This document shows positions 1-11,071 of a stretch of DNA of 64,000 nucleotides, piece by piece. Numbering within the stretch: position 1 is the stretch's first letter; each line of letters starts with the position of its first letter. The notes under the pieces are model-generated. The model was given only the letters and a program-made list of their open reading frames with translations. It was not told the DNA's origin and did not search any database. Made by a program: the position numbers and the translations under genes. This stretch comes from Rhypophila decipiens (taxonomy: Eukaryota > Ascomycota > Sordariomycetes > Sordariales > Naviculisporaceae). The stretch lies in assembly GCA_033297075.1 (NCBI GenBank), contig MU858068.1:186001-250000 (forward strand), in the 5' to 3' direction.

Positions 1-1521
1 ACCTTGACCTAGCATGCTTGCAGCTTGGAAACGGTCCTGATGGCGCGCGGATGCTTCGCAAAAGGAAGCCGCGGACTATTCCATGGGACGACTTAGAGCT
101 TCCGGATGGGCATAAAAACCTTGTTCAGTCCTTAATCGCCTCGAGTATGGAGGATACGCCCATTAGAAATCTCCAGTTTGATCTTATTCGGGCAAAGGTA
201 TTTTATACGCAATCAAGGATGTCTAGAAACGGCAGGGATGGAGACTAACATCAATGAATAACAGGAAAGGGAGTCATCATTCTCCTTCACGGTGTCCCCG
301 GTGTCGGAAAGACATCAACGGCAGGTGAGCAGTTCTACAACACTTTGCTAAGGGTAGACGCGCAATTAACATGCCGCACAGAATGTACTGCTGAGGCAAA
401 TAACAAGCCTTTGTTTCCCATTACATGTGGTTTGTTGTCCATCTGCCAGGCCCACCAGGCAATGATAAACACCGCGGGCTTCATACTGACTAGGCACTGT
501 TCCAGGCGACCTTGGTACCTCACCACGAGAGGTGGAGACAAGACTCCAAGAAGCATTTCAGCTGGCTCAACTCTGGAACTGTGTGCTGCTGCTTGACGAA
601 GCTGATGTCTTCCTCGCCCAGCGCAGTGAACATGATATCCAACGCAATGCACTGGTTTCCGTTTTCCTCCGTCTCTTGGAGTATTACCAAGGCATCCTCT
701 TTCTGACCAGCAACCGGGTTGGTGTCTTTGATGAAGCCTTCAAGTCGCGCATTCACATGGCCCTCTACCACCCTCCTCTGGACTGGGACCAAACTGGCAG
801 GATCTGGGCCACCCACCTGGCCAAGTTAAGAAGCAGCGGCTTGTTCGAATTTGACCACAACGAAATTATCAGATACGCCAAGATTCACTTTAATAGCCAA
901 ACTGAACCTGGTTCGCATTTCGGACCGGTCTGGAACGGGAGGCAGATTCGAAATGCCTTTCAAAGTGCCGTTGCGCTTGCGGCATATAACCACCGAGGTA
1001 CTGACAAGATACGGCTTACAACAGATGAATTTGAGAAAGTGTCCAAGGTGTCAAATCAGTTTAATGACTACCTGTGGAGCATTCAGGGGAGAACCGACTC
1101 TGAGAAGGCGTCGACATGGGGGGTCAGAGACGATGCTTGGAACCAAACAGGAGCTACGAGGAATAATCACGGCGTGCAGAACCTCAACAGGGCGATGCCT
1201 ACCAGAAACGTTCCAAAAGACGTTTGGGTCATGGGACAACAAGGCCTTTCCGCAGCAGCAGCAGGTCCGTCGTATCAGATCTCACCACCTCAGCAGCCGC
1301 TTCACCCACATCCTATAATGTACGGGCAGGGAATTACAGGGCACCCGCTACAACATGGACAGCAAATGACTATGCCCGCACAGTCAACTGGATTCCCAGA
1401 TGGATACGCTCAGCTGGGCCATCAGGGACAACCGCAATACTCTCCTCTCTATCAACAGCCGCATCTAGCAAACTATCCACTCGCAGGGCAAGCACAACCG
1501 ACAAATATGCCCTATCGATAG
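1..1521 (+). CDS. AAA+ ATPase, DUF7025-type family (5' end outside window)
   Basis: C-terminal part of a fungal AAA+ ATPase. Predicted exons are 1-197, 265-324, 382-429 and 506-1521. Visible in order are a WDDLELPDGHK segment before the ATPase core, Walker A (GVPGVGKT, about 290-315), an FPITCGDLGT segment spanning introns 2 and 3, Walker B (VLLLDEADVF, about 575-610), sensor 1 (LTSNR) and an arginine-finger-like SRI. A Q/P/H-rich disordered tail starts near 1150. Introns 2 (325-381) and 3 (430-505) splice in frame. Intron 1 does not: the obvious GT at 198 and AG at 264 leave the frame one base off, while homology-like continuity (RAK then GKG) needs one extra G. The stop is TAG at 1519-1521. 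The 857-residue gene at 46749 is a paralogue. The family is remotely related to Bcs1/ATAD-like AAA proteins; substrate unknown. It may be a decaying copy. Confidence 0.8.
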
Positions 1522-1719
1522 ATGCCAGTGAGCCTCGGTCAAACACCTTTTCTAGCCCAGCCAGCACATCACACCCAAATCCCTTCTCAGCAAGGTCCTG
1601 CTGCTCTCAACTCCAATCATGGCCACGGTACCTTTTCCCAAGTGCAACTACAGCAACAGGTAGGACAACCCGAACAGACTGGGCCGGGAACCCAACAGCA
1701 GCAGCAGCAACAACAATAA
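1522..1719 (+). other. In-frame Q/P-rich continuation of the AAA+ ATPase tail after TAG
   Basis: Directly after the TAG at 1519-1521 the same frame stays open for 65 codons to TAA at 1717-1719. Its composition matches the tail upstream (Q, P, H, G, short PSQQ and QLQQQ motifs) and it ends in a CAG/CAA glutamine run. This is what a single nonsense change, stop-codon readthrough or UAG-to-UGG RNA editing would look like. Chance continuation in a low-complexity region cannot be excluded. Confidence 0.5.
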
Positions 1720-2690
1720 ATCGAGGGAGCGGCAATACAACAGCACGGTGCAACCATCCTTCCTGTCTCGAACGATTGCACCGAACCCAGATTCGGATTA
1801 CCGGGGAAGGGAAAAGGACAGCTGACCAAAAGGAACACTTCTTCATCCCGGACTGGAAAGTGTATCGTTTGGTAGCATCGGGTTGGGTAGGTGTTTGGCT
1901 GCTGGTCAGTCCGTCTGTACCTGGTACTTGGACTGGAATTCAGCCGGAATTCACTGCCCAGGCAGGCATTGGATTAATCATGTCGGCCGATCAGACTCGG
2001 AATCAGCAGGTGGTGGTGGATTGGACATGACAGTCTGGTAAATGGTCTTTTCTTTTTGTCCCGAACTTTCATATGTGTGGATGGAATGCTCTGGAATCCC
2101 TCAGATTGAACCACAAGGCTGGACCTTGATTATGATTCCATAAATCTTTCATTGCTTTAGTCTTGCAAACCAAAGATTGCTTTCACAACAGAGTGGTTTC
2201 TATCAATCGGATGGGCAATGATTGATGATATGACTGCTGTTAACAGCTTGACGTTGTAACACTTCTTGACAGCGGCACGATGCCATGTGGCCACCTTGAC
2301 GACCGTCGACAATAAGATGACGACGTCATCCGGGGTAGTTCATCTGTGGTTGCAGGTGACGCCGTGACATAACGGCTCGGACATTTTCCTGTGAGATTCT
2401 GGCAGTTTGTCATATGAGGAGTGACAGCTGTCGCAATATCCCATAAGACAGCTTATCGAGATGCGCAGTGACTCCTCATGCTCTGCTCTATCATGATGTG
2501 ACCAAGGCAAAGTATATATGGTCCATATCTGTGTTCTTGATGTAAAAGTTAGTAATAAACCTAACCAGTTCTGGAAATAATTTACTCATAATGTAACCCC
2601 ACGTGTCGGTGCCTGCTGGCCCTTCTAAGACTGGTAGTGATGTAGCGGTGAACTTTCGGTACACAATCATTGTGCTTTCAGTACACGATA
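1720..2690. other. Intergenic
   Basis: Contains the 3' flank of the AAA+ gene and the presumed promoter of the APH-like gene. No coding potential beyond random open frames was seen. Confidence 0.6.
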
Positions 2691-3653
2691 ATGACGATGA
2701 ATCCATACACTGCGAACCCGGATGACATCCCTAGCACCGACCGTTATGCAGACGTCCCGTTCTACGGCCGGTACTTGCCTAAACCGGACGACTTTCGAAT
2801 CGATCGTCAACATGTCAACTCTCAGTCCCCGGCCGCTCTCCAGTACTGGGCGTCAGTCCTTGATCGTTGCGACGAATCAGTGAGAATCTACCCGGCTGAC
2901 GAAGGCGGCCGTGACGTGTTCGCCCTTGGCAGCATTATCGTGAAATCAAGCCACCTCCACAGTCCAGGAGAGAGCCAGCATGTTCAGGTCGACTATTCGT
3001 ACGCTGATGCAAACGAGATTGAGGCGATTGCCTTGGCAAAGAAGGTTCTGAAGGGTGTTCGAGTGCCCGAGATCTATTTTGCCGGCAAGGTACATTTACT
3101 TCTCTCCTCGTGCCCTTATTGCCATGGCGTTCAATTTGCTTACATTACTCAGATCAACGGTCGACAGGTGCTTGTCCAAGAGCGGCTTCCCGGCGTCAGT
3201 TTGAATGTCGCGTGGCCGTATTTAACCCAGCATCAAAAGGGAGCATTCAAGCAACAAGCGAGAGCAATACTTGGACAGCTACATGCCGTGAAGCCCACGG
3301 ATGGACGCCAGGCACGCTCCCATGTAGTCCCAGATGCCCAGATTATGACCAGTGGTCGAATCCCTTCCCTGGAAGCAGAGATTCTCTTCTCAGACGCCAG
3401 CAACGACCCCGATATGGGTTTCATGCACAATGACTTTACGGAGTCCAACTGTGTGGTTGATAATGACAAGATTACCGGGCTCTTTGACTGGGAGATGGCT
3501 GGATTCTTTGGCTGGAACACGGCTGGCCAAGTCCATCGCAGGATCAGAGCACCTCAAAGGGAGCATTTTGCCAACGCCAAGCTAAGTGAAGAGAGACTTC
3601 AGGACATTGTGTATTGGAATGATCTATATGATGACGGACCGCCGGAGGCTTGA
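2691..3653 (+). CDS. APH/aminoglycoside-phosphotransferase-like kinase
   Basis: Predicted 299-residue cytosolic small-molecule kinase of the fungal APH-like superfamily. The catalytic loop HNDFTESN (about 3424-3447; H-x-D-x4-N pattern) is followed by GLFDWE, whose Asp would bind metal. An N-terminal lobe segment GSIIVK supplies the likely nucleotide-contacting Lys. Start taken at the first ATG in frame (2691); there is a second Met two codons on. A 63-bp intron at 3090-3152 (AAG|GTACAT ... ACTCAG|ATC) is a multiple of three and has no stop, so unspliced mRNA would still be open and add 21 residues. The natural substrate is not predictable; fungal members are numerous and mostly uncharacterised. 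The C-terminus is rather short for the family. Confidence 0.8.
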   Translation: MTMNPYTANPDDIPSTDRYADVPFYGRYLPKPDDFRIDRQHVNSQSPAALQYWASVLDRCDESVRIYPADEGGRDVFALGSIIVKSSHLHSPGESQHVQVDYSYADANEIEAIALAKKVLKGVRVPEIYFAGKVHLLLSSCPYCHGVQFAYITQINGRQVLVQERLPGVSLNVAWPYLTQHQKGAFKQQARAILGQLHAVKPTDGRQARSHVVPDAQIMTSGRIPSLEAEILFSDASNDPDMGFMHNDFTESNCVVDNDKITGLFDWEMAGFFGWNTAGQVHRRIRAPQREHFANAKLSEERLQDIVYWNDLYDDGPPEA

Positions 3654-5984
3654 GATGTTCCAAGAAGGCGATGGTCAGTCGAGAAACGCTACATCTCCCC
3701 ACTGTGCTTTAGAATTGCTCCCATGCCAGCGAGCATCCATTGACATAATTATACCCTTCTTGTTGGACGGTCCGATTCGACGTCGTTAGTTAAGATGGTG
3801 GCAAGCAGGCCAAGGATCCAGATCCAGCCCCAAAGCACAAGCCGAAAAAACGGCATCTGCATGGGGACATCATCACAATCAGAAAAAGTCTGCTCGGAGG
3901 AGGCACGGCAGACTGGTGACTTGACCAGATAGAGTGGGAAAAGGCCGGCATTTCTTTTAAGGCCTAGCACAGCCCGCCCTAGTCCGACCTAGTCCTTGCC
4001 ACATGTCGGTTCGTTTATTACATAGCGTGCATGGCTCGTTTACATCCCCACGGGGCGGGCCAAGGCGAGCCCAGAACCACCTAGTCTATACTGCCGTTCA
4101 TACCCAAGGCAGAGACACTCTGGGACCCAGACATGGACCTCTTTTCTTTCCAAGTCCACAAGGCTAACGACTGGCGAACCATCGCGGCCCACAAAGCGAT
4201 TGGCCATTCCGTTTTGATTCTAGCTGCACAGAAGATTCACAGAAGACAAAAGGAAGGCGCATTTAGCCTCATTGAGTAGCCTGGATGGACGACTCCCGAG
4301 CCCAACGCGGGAACCAGTAAAAATCCCCGGACTCAGGCTGGCGGGATCCTCGAACAGTAGGTAGCATCTGGATGCGTTGTGAAGTCTGATCCAGGATGGT
4401 GCATACATGATCCGTCGTGTTTATCCTCCCACGTGCTGAACATGCGGGATTCAGGAGTCGGTGGATGTGCGGCTCGGAGTTGGGCCGAGACCTTTTCGCT
4501 TGCTGACTCAGACTGTGGTCGTCCACATGTAGTTTTTGATGTCAAGTGCCAAGTCAATCTTTTGGGACGAATATGTTTCTGGAGATGCCATGGTCTGAGT
4601 TGAAAACATGGCAGACTAGTATTTTTTCCCCTTGAGAGACACAAACAACTTGGATTGAAACCATCATCATTACCTGGTAACCCGGTCCAGCATCTGCAGA
4701 GAAACAACATCGACTGATGGAGTATTCTGTATTCACTTGCCGCCTAGAACTCGTTTAAGCAAGAGAAAAACAACAGACAAAAGAGGAACCAATCGGTTCG
4801 TTGCATGCATTCCTCCACAAAAGACCTCCCATCAAGTCACCAACTGCCACCCTCTCCACACCCCAGATTTGTGAATACTTCCCCAGTTTTATGCTGTCAG
4901 CTCTCCATCCAGTCGAAACCAAGATGCCATCTCCGCGTTCCACGTTCCCGAGCACCAAGAATAGCAAAATGGTGGTTCGGCTGCACTCTGATTTTCACGA
5001 CACTCTGTACGTCACTTTCCTCTTTTGACATGCCCCCAGTTCTTGTCTCTACTATCCTGCCGCTGCTTGTATTTTTCCACCAACCAACCGGCAGAATCTG
5101 CAAACTAAAAGCTGGATTGAACCAATACCTGACCGGGGTCGGGAGCGTGACCTCGGGCAATATACTGGGGGCGTGGCGTTTGTTTACCCGGGAGGCTCAA
5201 TTCAACCCGCGCGCGTGTCTAGCATCTCTGTCCATTCCACTCTACAGCAGGACTATAGACTAATATAACGTCTATATACTCCATGCCACCACAGAAACAG
5301 ACGGGTCCAACCTCTGCTCTTCCGGACTTCCGGCAATTGTCAAACAGCACGCCAAAGTGGCTACCCCAATAACTGCCACCCGTACCTCCAGCCCAATCAC
5401 TTATATTATACCCAGATGACAGGACGACTTCTAGCTTGTTCCGTAGCATCGGCAGTTAGTACTTGCCGAGTGGGGAATCTACCACTCTCGTTCTTGTCAG
5501 GCTGAACAGGAGAAAGCAGAATTTTCTAACGGCGTCGACAGGTTTACGAGACCGGGTCACGACGGTATGGCCCCCCAGCAATACAACCTACTACTGGATG
5601 GCAACATGGAGGTTGACGAAATGGGATAGGGGCTGTCGTATGTACATACAATACACACCGCAGATGGGTGATTTGATTAAACGGGCTGGATCGAGTTCTA
5701 GGCATGGGAGGTAAAAGAACTGCCCGACATGTGGAAAATGGAGGCAAGCTGGAGTATAAAGTGCCGTGGTGCAACACCAAGATCCCTGGATTTATATTTT
5801 CCTGGTTTCCCTTTTTCTTTCTGATCATCCTGACAACCCCAGGCTCAGTCTCTCATCTCTCTTGGCTACCTTCTTTTAATCGACCCAAAAACGTCACCAA
5901 AGCCATTCGAGGCGGTTCGAACCAGACAGACGAAAGAGGTTGTTTGAAAACAAAAGAAAGGAAGCAAAGGAGAAGAAAGTCAAG
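3654..5984. other. Long intergenic region
   Basis: About 2.3 kb with only short overlapping open frames in all registers and no recognisable domain or convincing splice-linked frame. The last 150 bases form the leader of the DUF1996 gene. Confidence 0.55.
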
Positions 5985-7171
5985 ATGCATCAGTGGGCTT
6001 CCCTCGCCACGCTCGCGCTGCTGGCAAATGGCGCCGCCGCTCAAAACATGTTGCGGTTTGCCTGCTCGCAGCTGGTCGTCGACCGTGTCGATCCGCTCGT
6101 GAACCCCGGCATGCGGTACACGCCCCATCTCCACCAGATCGTCGGCGGCAACTCGTTCAACCTGACCATGGACCCGGTCGCGCACGACCTCGCGGCCCAG
6201 TCGACGTGCACGTCGTGCAGCTTCGTCCAGGATCTGTCCAACTACTGGACGGCCGTCATGTTCTTCAAGGCCAAGAACGGCACCTACCAGCGCGTGCCCC
6301 AGGTCGGCAACGGCGGCCCCCAGGGCAAGCTCATCAACAACGGCGGCCTCGACATCTACTACATCCCCAGCGGCAAGGTCACCGCCTTCAGGCAGGGCTT
6401 CCGCATGCTGGCCGGCAACGCGGCCGAGACCAACCCGAGCAAGGTGACCAAGGCCAACATCTGCCATCGCTGCTGGACCTCGACCAACGACAACAACTTT
6501 GTCGGCGGTGCCCCCTGCACTGGCTCCGATACTGTCGATATCCCCCAAGACACCAAGTGCAAGATGATCCGCCAGACCATCATTTTCCCTCAGTATGTTT
6601 TCTGCTCTCGAACGCTCCTGTCTCATTATCATCATACTAACCAAGTCTTGAAAACAGCTGCTGGGACGGCAAGAACCTCGACTCGCCCGACCACAAGTCC
6701 CACGTCGCCTACGGCCAAGGATCCGGCGCCAGCGGTGGCGGCGCCTGCCCGTCCACCCACCCCGTCAAGCTTCCCCAGATCATGTACGAGCTCATGTGGA
6801 ACGTCTCCAAGTTTATGGACAAGAGCATCTGGCCCGACTCTGGCAATCCTCTCATGTACAGCATGAACCTTGGGTAAGTTTATTTCTCCCTTTTTACATC
6901 ACGTCCATCAAACATGGACAATTGAATGCTGACTTGTGTGATAAAAAGTGGCTCCGCCGCCCACGGTGACTACGTCTTTGGCTGGAAGGGCGACTCGTTG
7001 CAAAAGGCCATGGACAAGAACTGCAACCTCAACAAGGACTGCCCCGCCGCCGGCCTCACCTACCAGGCCCCCGAGAAGTACAACGCCTGCACCATCAAGC
7101 AGCAGGCTCCCGAGGAGGTTGACGGCTGGATCAAGGCCCTCCCCATGGGCGAGATGGCCATCAAGGCCTAG
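5985..7171 (+). CDS. Secreted DUF1996 protein
   Basis: Predicted 348-residue extracellular protein. Exons 5985-6592, 6658-6873 and 6949-7171 join in frame. The signal peptide is MHQWASLATLALLANGAAAQ. The mature part begins LRFACSQLVVDRVDPLV, typical of DUF1996. Other family hallmarks are a C-x-x-C pair (STCTSCSF), the CWDGKNLDSPDHKSH block created by splicing at 6592/6658, the ACPSTHPVKLPQIMYE block and a HGDYVFGWKGD block near the end. The chain carries paired cysteines and N-glycosylation sites, as expected of a secreted protein. DUF1996 proteins are common in ascomycetes and often carry WSC domains or serine-rich tails; this one has neither. Their biochemical function is not established. 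Confidence 0.93.
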
Positions 7172-7490
7172 GTCGTTTGATTGCATGAGCAGTTGGATCA
7201 TGTTGGGGTGTTTAAGTGATTGGCATCATCTCATATGTTGAAGAAAGCCTGCCTGGTTTAGGATGGAGGTGTTTTAGTACGCAAGAGAGGTGGAGACAGA
7301 GATAATCGGGGCGGATTATTCCATCATTTTGAGCTACTACTTATTCAGACGTTTTGTGACAAATAAAGATTGCATTAGTATTCATCTCCTATACGTTGAT
7401 CATATAGTATATGTGACTCTGTGGTGAAAAAAACCATAATGCTAATACAACCCTGCCTCTGCTTCATCGGAAGTATCATCCTTTTTCTGA
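7172..7490. other. Convergent 3' flanks
   Basis: About 320 bases between the DUF1996 gene and the CorA-like gene on the opposite strand. AT-rich and without open frames of note; probably both 3' UTRs. Confidence 0.6.
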
Positions 7491-9000
7491 CTAACTCCCA
7501 TCGCCACTTATTCTGTCGTCGAGACCCCTTTCCAAGTCAATGCTCATGTCGTGCCTCATTTCCGTCCCAGTTACACTGTTGTCCTCTCCAGTCCTCTCAT
7601 CTTCTCTGTTTTTATTGCCGTTCAACCTCAAATCGCGAGCAATTCTCCCCATTACCCTGCCGACTCTACCTGCTTTAACTCTTCCAAGTCTTCCCGCCAT
7701 CTTCTTCGCTCTAATTGCCCTCTTCAGCCCGCCATGAATCTCTCTCCCAGCAAAGGCCCGTTTCCTCTCCCGCCTGGTAGCCCACCACCAGATACCAACC
7801 ACCGCCAATGTCAATCCCACCGAAACAACAACAAGCACCCAGATCCATCCACTAACCACCTCTTCTCCCTGGGCTGTATCCGCATCCCAGGTAAAGAATC
7901 CAGTACTGAAAATTGAGGCAACAGTAGTCATGGGTAAAAAGACCATGGTCAACAGGGCGATACTCCGCATCTGGGAGCTGTCCCTCTTCATGTCGTGTGA
8001 TAGCCCGGTGTTGGTGCGAGCTAATTCGGTGTTGACGCGGGAGAGTTTGAGATTTGTTTGGTTGTCTAGTCGTGCGAAGTGGGACATTGCGGTTGTCATT
8101 GTTAGGGACATGTTGGAGTTTACGAGGTTGCAGTCGTGGGATTTTGTGGTTAGTTCGAGCGAGATGTCGTGGAGGCGGGTTAGGATTTTGTGCGCTGCTG
8201 AGGCTGGGAGATATGGGTTTGGGTTTGGGTTTCCCACGGTTGAGCTGGAGGAGTCAAAGTTGAGGTCTGGATCTGGGTCAGGGTCAGGGTTGTCTTTATC
8301 TCTGTCAGAACTTTTCTCAGGTTGGTGTGGATAAGTTGGCAATAAGGCGGAATTGGGTAGTGAGATGGTAGCTGAAACAGCTGTTATGAGCTTCCCAAGT
8401 TCTAGCTGGACGGCCTTGATGTGATTAACCAGCTCGCGGGATTCGTAGCATGACCTGAGGAACTCTGTCATCCGCGCCTTATCCATGTCCAGGTCGAGGT
8501 CTCTGTCCGAGGACGAGCCTCTCAGGGCAAAGTTATCGAGGAGCTTGTCGACCGCATCGCCCAGCCTAACTCGTTCCATCTCGAACAGCATGCCCGCCAG
8601 GAGAAGCGGATGGTGTGCTTCTGCTAGGTCACATGCTTGTATTCGTTTGATAGCTTCCCGTTTCTGCTTCTGATTGCAACCGTAGACTACTGCCAAGTTG
8701 AGATTAAGATGAGGGATGAAAGCCGAAGAGAAGGCTAGGTCGTCGGGAAGCTGAGAGGAAGTTCGAGCGGTGCATGCTACATACACAGTGTCAGATGGTT
8801 ACATGGTACTGGAGAATGATGGGAGTGTCTTGTACATATCATGCCTCCCTCTTCATCGGCATCGCTATGATGTTGAACCGAAAAGTAGCAGGACTCGCGT
8901 CCAATCGTTCTCGTAATTCTCGGATGTATTCGAAACAACCGGACAAGTTGGATGAATATGGCCTGATCAAATGGGAGGTACTGAACTGGCGCCTGCATTC
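7491..9000 (-). CDS. CorA-like (Mg2+ transporter-like) membrane protein, 5' end unresolved
   Basis: Fungal CorA/ZntB-like membrane protein. Two C-terminal transmembrane helices are clear: IALLTMVFLPMTTVASIFST, and a second one centred on WIWVLVVVSVGLTLAVVGIW. The VFLP-x-T and F-x-T-x-FF sequence between them is typical of the fungal branch, which lacks the classical GMN motif. Upstream lies a coiled-coil cytosolic part with a D/N/P-rich insertion at about 8220-8320. A predicted intron 8777-8835 joins the main exon (7491-8776) to an upstream exon containing YFSVQHHSDADEEGG, the usual FSVQ-type segment. Coding-like pieces continue to about 9480, perhaps 9825, but I could not connect them without a stop, so the N-terminus is missing here. 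Transport activity is not assured. Confidence 0.72.
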
Positions 9001-10418
9001 CGTCCCATATTGTGTTGAAAGTTAGGTCCCCTCGCCCGACGAGTCTATTTGGTGTGTATCCAGAGGGTCAGTCTTTCGCTTTCTCCAGTCTAGGAAGGAA
9101 GAGAATTCGTACACTATACAAAGTCCTGGATTTGATCGTTTCATGTTCGCGTCCCCTTTGAGAAAAGAAGTCTCCAATGACTGTTAGAATCGGACAGATC
9201 CCTGTGCAAGATGTGCAAAGCCGGGTTTATGGTTTACCTTTTGCAGCCAGCCTTTCCATTCGTCCTTCTTGACAAGGGATCGTAGTTCGAACCGGACGCC
9301 CTGACTGCCAGTTAGCATTCTTGGACGAGCAACGACTCTGCCGGGGTCCTGCCATTCTCCTGGGACTTGCCTCTTCCTCCAAAGCCTTTGTTAGAACCAC
9401 GCTCTCTCCTTTGTGCCCATATCCGAAGCTGGAAAAGTCGTGATCGGTCCATTCCATCGAAGTGCGCTCGAAATCCATTGTGATACTGTAACGCAGTCTG
9501 ACGACCTAGTAGACACAAAATATGCTCAACCCCGAAATGGACAACCCAAGCAGTTGATTGACGCCATATTCTGGCTGCAGGAAGCGAGTCCAGCTTGACT
9601 CGGAGTCAGCCAAAAGACTACTAAGTGCCAAGGATGTTGATTTTCGAAGTGGACTCGCATCCAGGTTCGAGTTTGACGGAAGCACGGAGGTTGAGATACT
9701 GATAATGCAGGGAGTCTGCAGGTCATGGGCTGCGCCCCCCTGTGTGGTCCGTGGACATATAAGGTGGGCAAAAGGTTGAGACGCGCTTCAATATACTCGT
9801 CAGGGCTAAAAGCGCCTCCTGACAAGAAGTGGGCCGTTCTTTATTTTGCCATACGAAAACCGCCACGAGTTCTGGAATCTGCACCATCTTCCCGCCAACT
9901 TACGTTGGGCAGTTTCTTGGTCGCTGAGAGTGTCTGTCTTGGGCCGAGCATGTGACTAAGAGCAACCAATGAATCGGCCTTGGGGGATAATCACTCGGCA
10001 ACGGAAGCAACTTGTCTTTTGCCGTCTCGCCCCTTGTCCTGCAGGTGGCCATTTTTGTACCACTTGTTGGAAGTTTCCATGGAAGTCTTTTTCTGTTAGG
10101 GTTGGGTTCATTCTTGCTTATGTGGGACTCACAATGTCGTGATATTGCCCACAGGCCCGACGCTGAGAGCCAATGTTGGTCAATCTGTCTCCAGAAGTCT
10201 TTTCGTTTTATCCTTCATAATTACATGCTTGGGTCTTCCCATTGCCTCGGTCGAAATTCCATATTCCCGTTCTGGAAAGCGGCCTCCCTCAGACCCTACC
10301 CCTCACCAGCTGTCGGGTATTGGCGACCAGTCGCTGAGGGAATCGTCTCCGGTTGGTGGTGGCTGTGCCCGAAAATACCAAATTTCCAGAGAGCCAGACC
10401 GTCGCTGAAGGTTCCGCC
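9001..10418. other. Unresolved upstream exons of the CorA-like gene, then intergenic
   Basis: On the minus strand 9040-9480 holds coding-like pieces (for example WKGWLQK before a GTAAAC donor near 9238) that probably belong to the CorA-like gene. 9500-9825 is weaker. 9830-10418 shows nothing beyond the leader of the next small gene. Confidence 0.4.
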
Positions 10419-10815
10419 ATGTCTCCCACATCGACGCCGTCGATCGCATGCCTGAGTTCCAGCTCGACTTTGGTAAATACAGATTGGTACGAATACGTGT
10501 TGCGCAGGAGATACAAAGATCCCGAGAAACTCCAGGGCCGGCTCAATGATGCTTTCGGGGTTGGATGCTACAGAGTGAGGGTAGGAACAGTATTATTCCG
10601 ATCCTTTTGGTGGGAACCTGGTTGGACTGACACTGAGTGGCGACAGGTAAAAAGAGACCGATGGGTTTTGTCTGTGCCCCGGCCGATGCTTCCGGTTTGT
10701 TTATTTTCCTCCCCTTCTTATACCACGGGCGTCAACATTTAACGCTAATGTTTGGTCTAACTTGTAACAGGGTGAACTTGAAGAGATTGAGGAAGATGTT
10801 TACCATCACTATTGA
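10419..10815 (+). CDS. Small hypothetical protein, KRDRW family
   Basis: Predicted 84-residue protein from exons 10419-10580, 10647-10694 and 10771-10815. All three joins are phase 0 with good signals (GTAGGA...GACAG, and GTTTGT...CTAACTTGTAACAG). No signal peptide or transmembrane segment. The core YRVRVKRDRWVLSVP is matched by YYVQLRRDRYRITLP in the small gene at 15140. In both genes the first intron falls exactly between the residue after YxV and the [LV][KR]RDR[YW] block, so they are homologous. The two lie on either side of kinase A. I do not recognise the family; a small fold with a basic strand is all that can be said. Confidence 0.65.
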
Positions 10816-11071
10816 TTTGTTGAACGAATCTGGCATATGTGACTCGGCGTCTATTGTTTAAACCGAGACTATTTCAGGTTTAGATTGATGGAACAGGTAA
10901 ACGAAGACGGATGTTGGAGTATGGTAAAACGAACTAATTAAGAGCTAGAAATTCAGAACGCCTAACTCCTTCGCTGTCCCCAGAGGACTATGTTGACCCC
11001 GGTCCCTATGGTATCATTAAATGAGAACTATACACTTCTTCTCCCAGCAGCAAACGAAATACGTCCCAAAG

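Noticed and set aside
1224..2030. 268-codon plus-strand open frame
   Set aside because: Overlaps the AAA+ tail in another frame; S/T/R-rich with no domain. Probably a by-product of the repetitive CAG-rich DNA.
5853..6644. 263-codon minus-strand open frame
   Set aside because: Shadow of the DUF1996 exon on the plus strand, which has a signal peptide and family motifs.
10575..10580. Alternative donor GTGAGG in the small gene at 10419
   Set aside because: In frame, but it removes two residues that align with the paralogue at 15140; the donor at 10581 restores the shared YxVx[LV][KR]RDR pattern.
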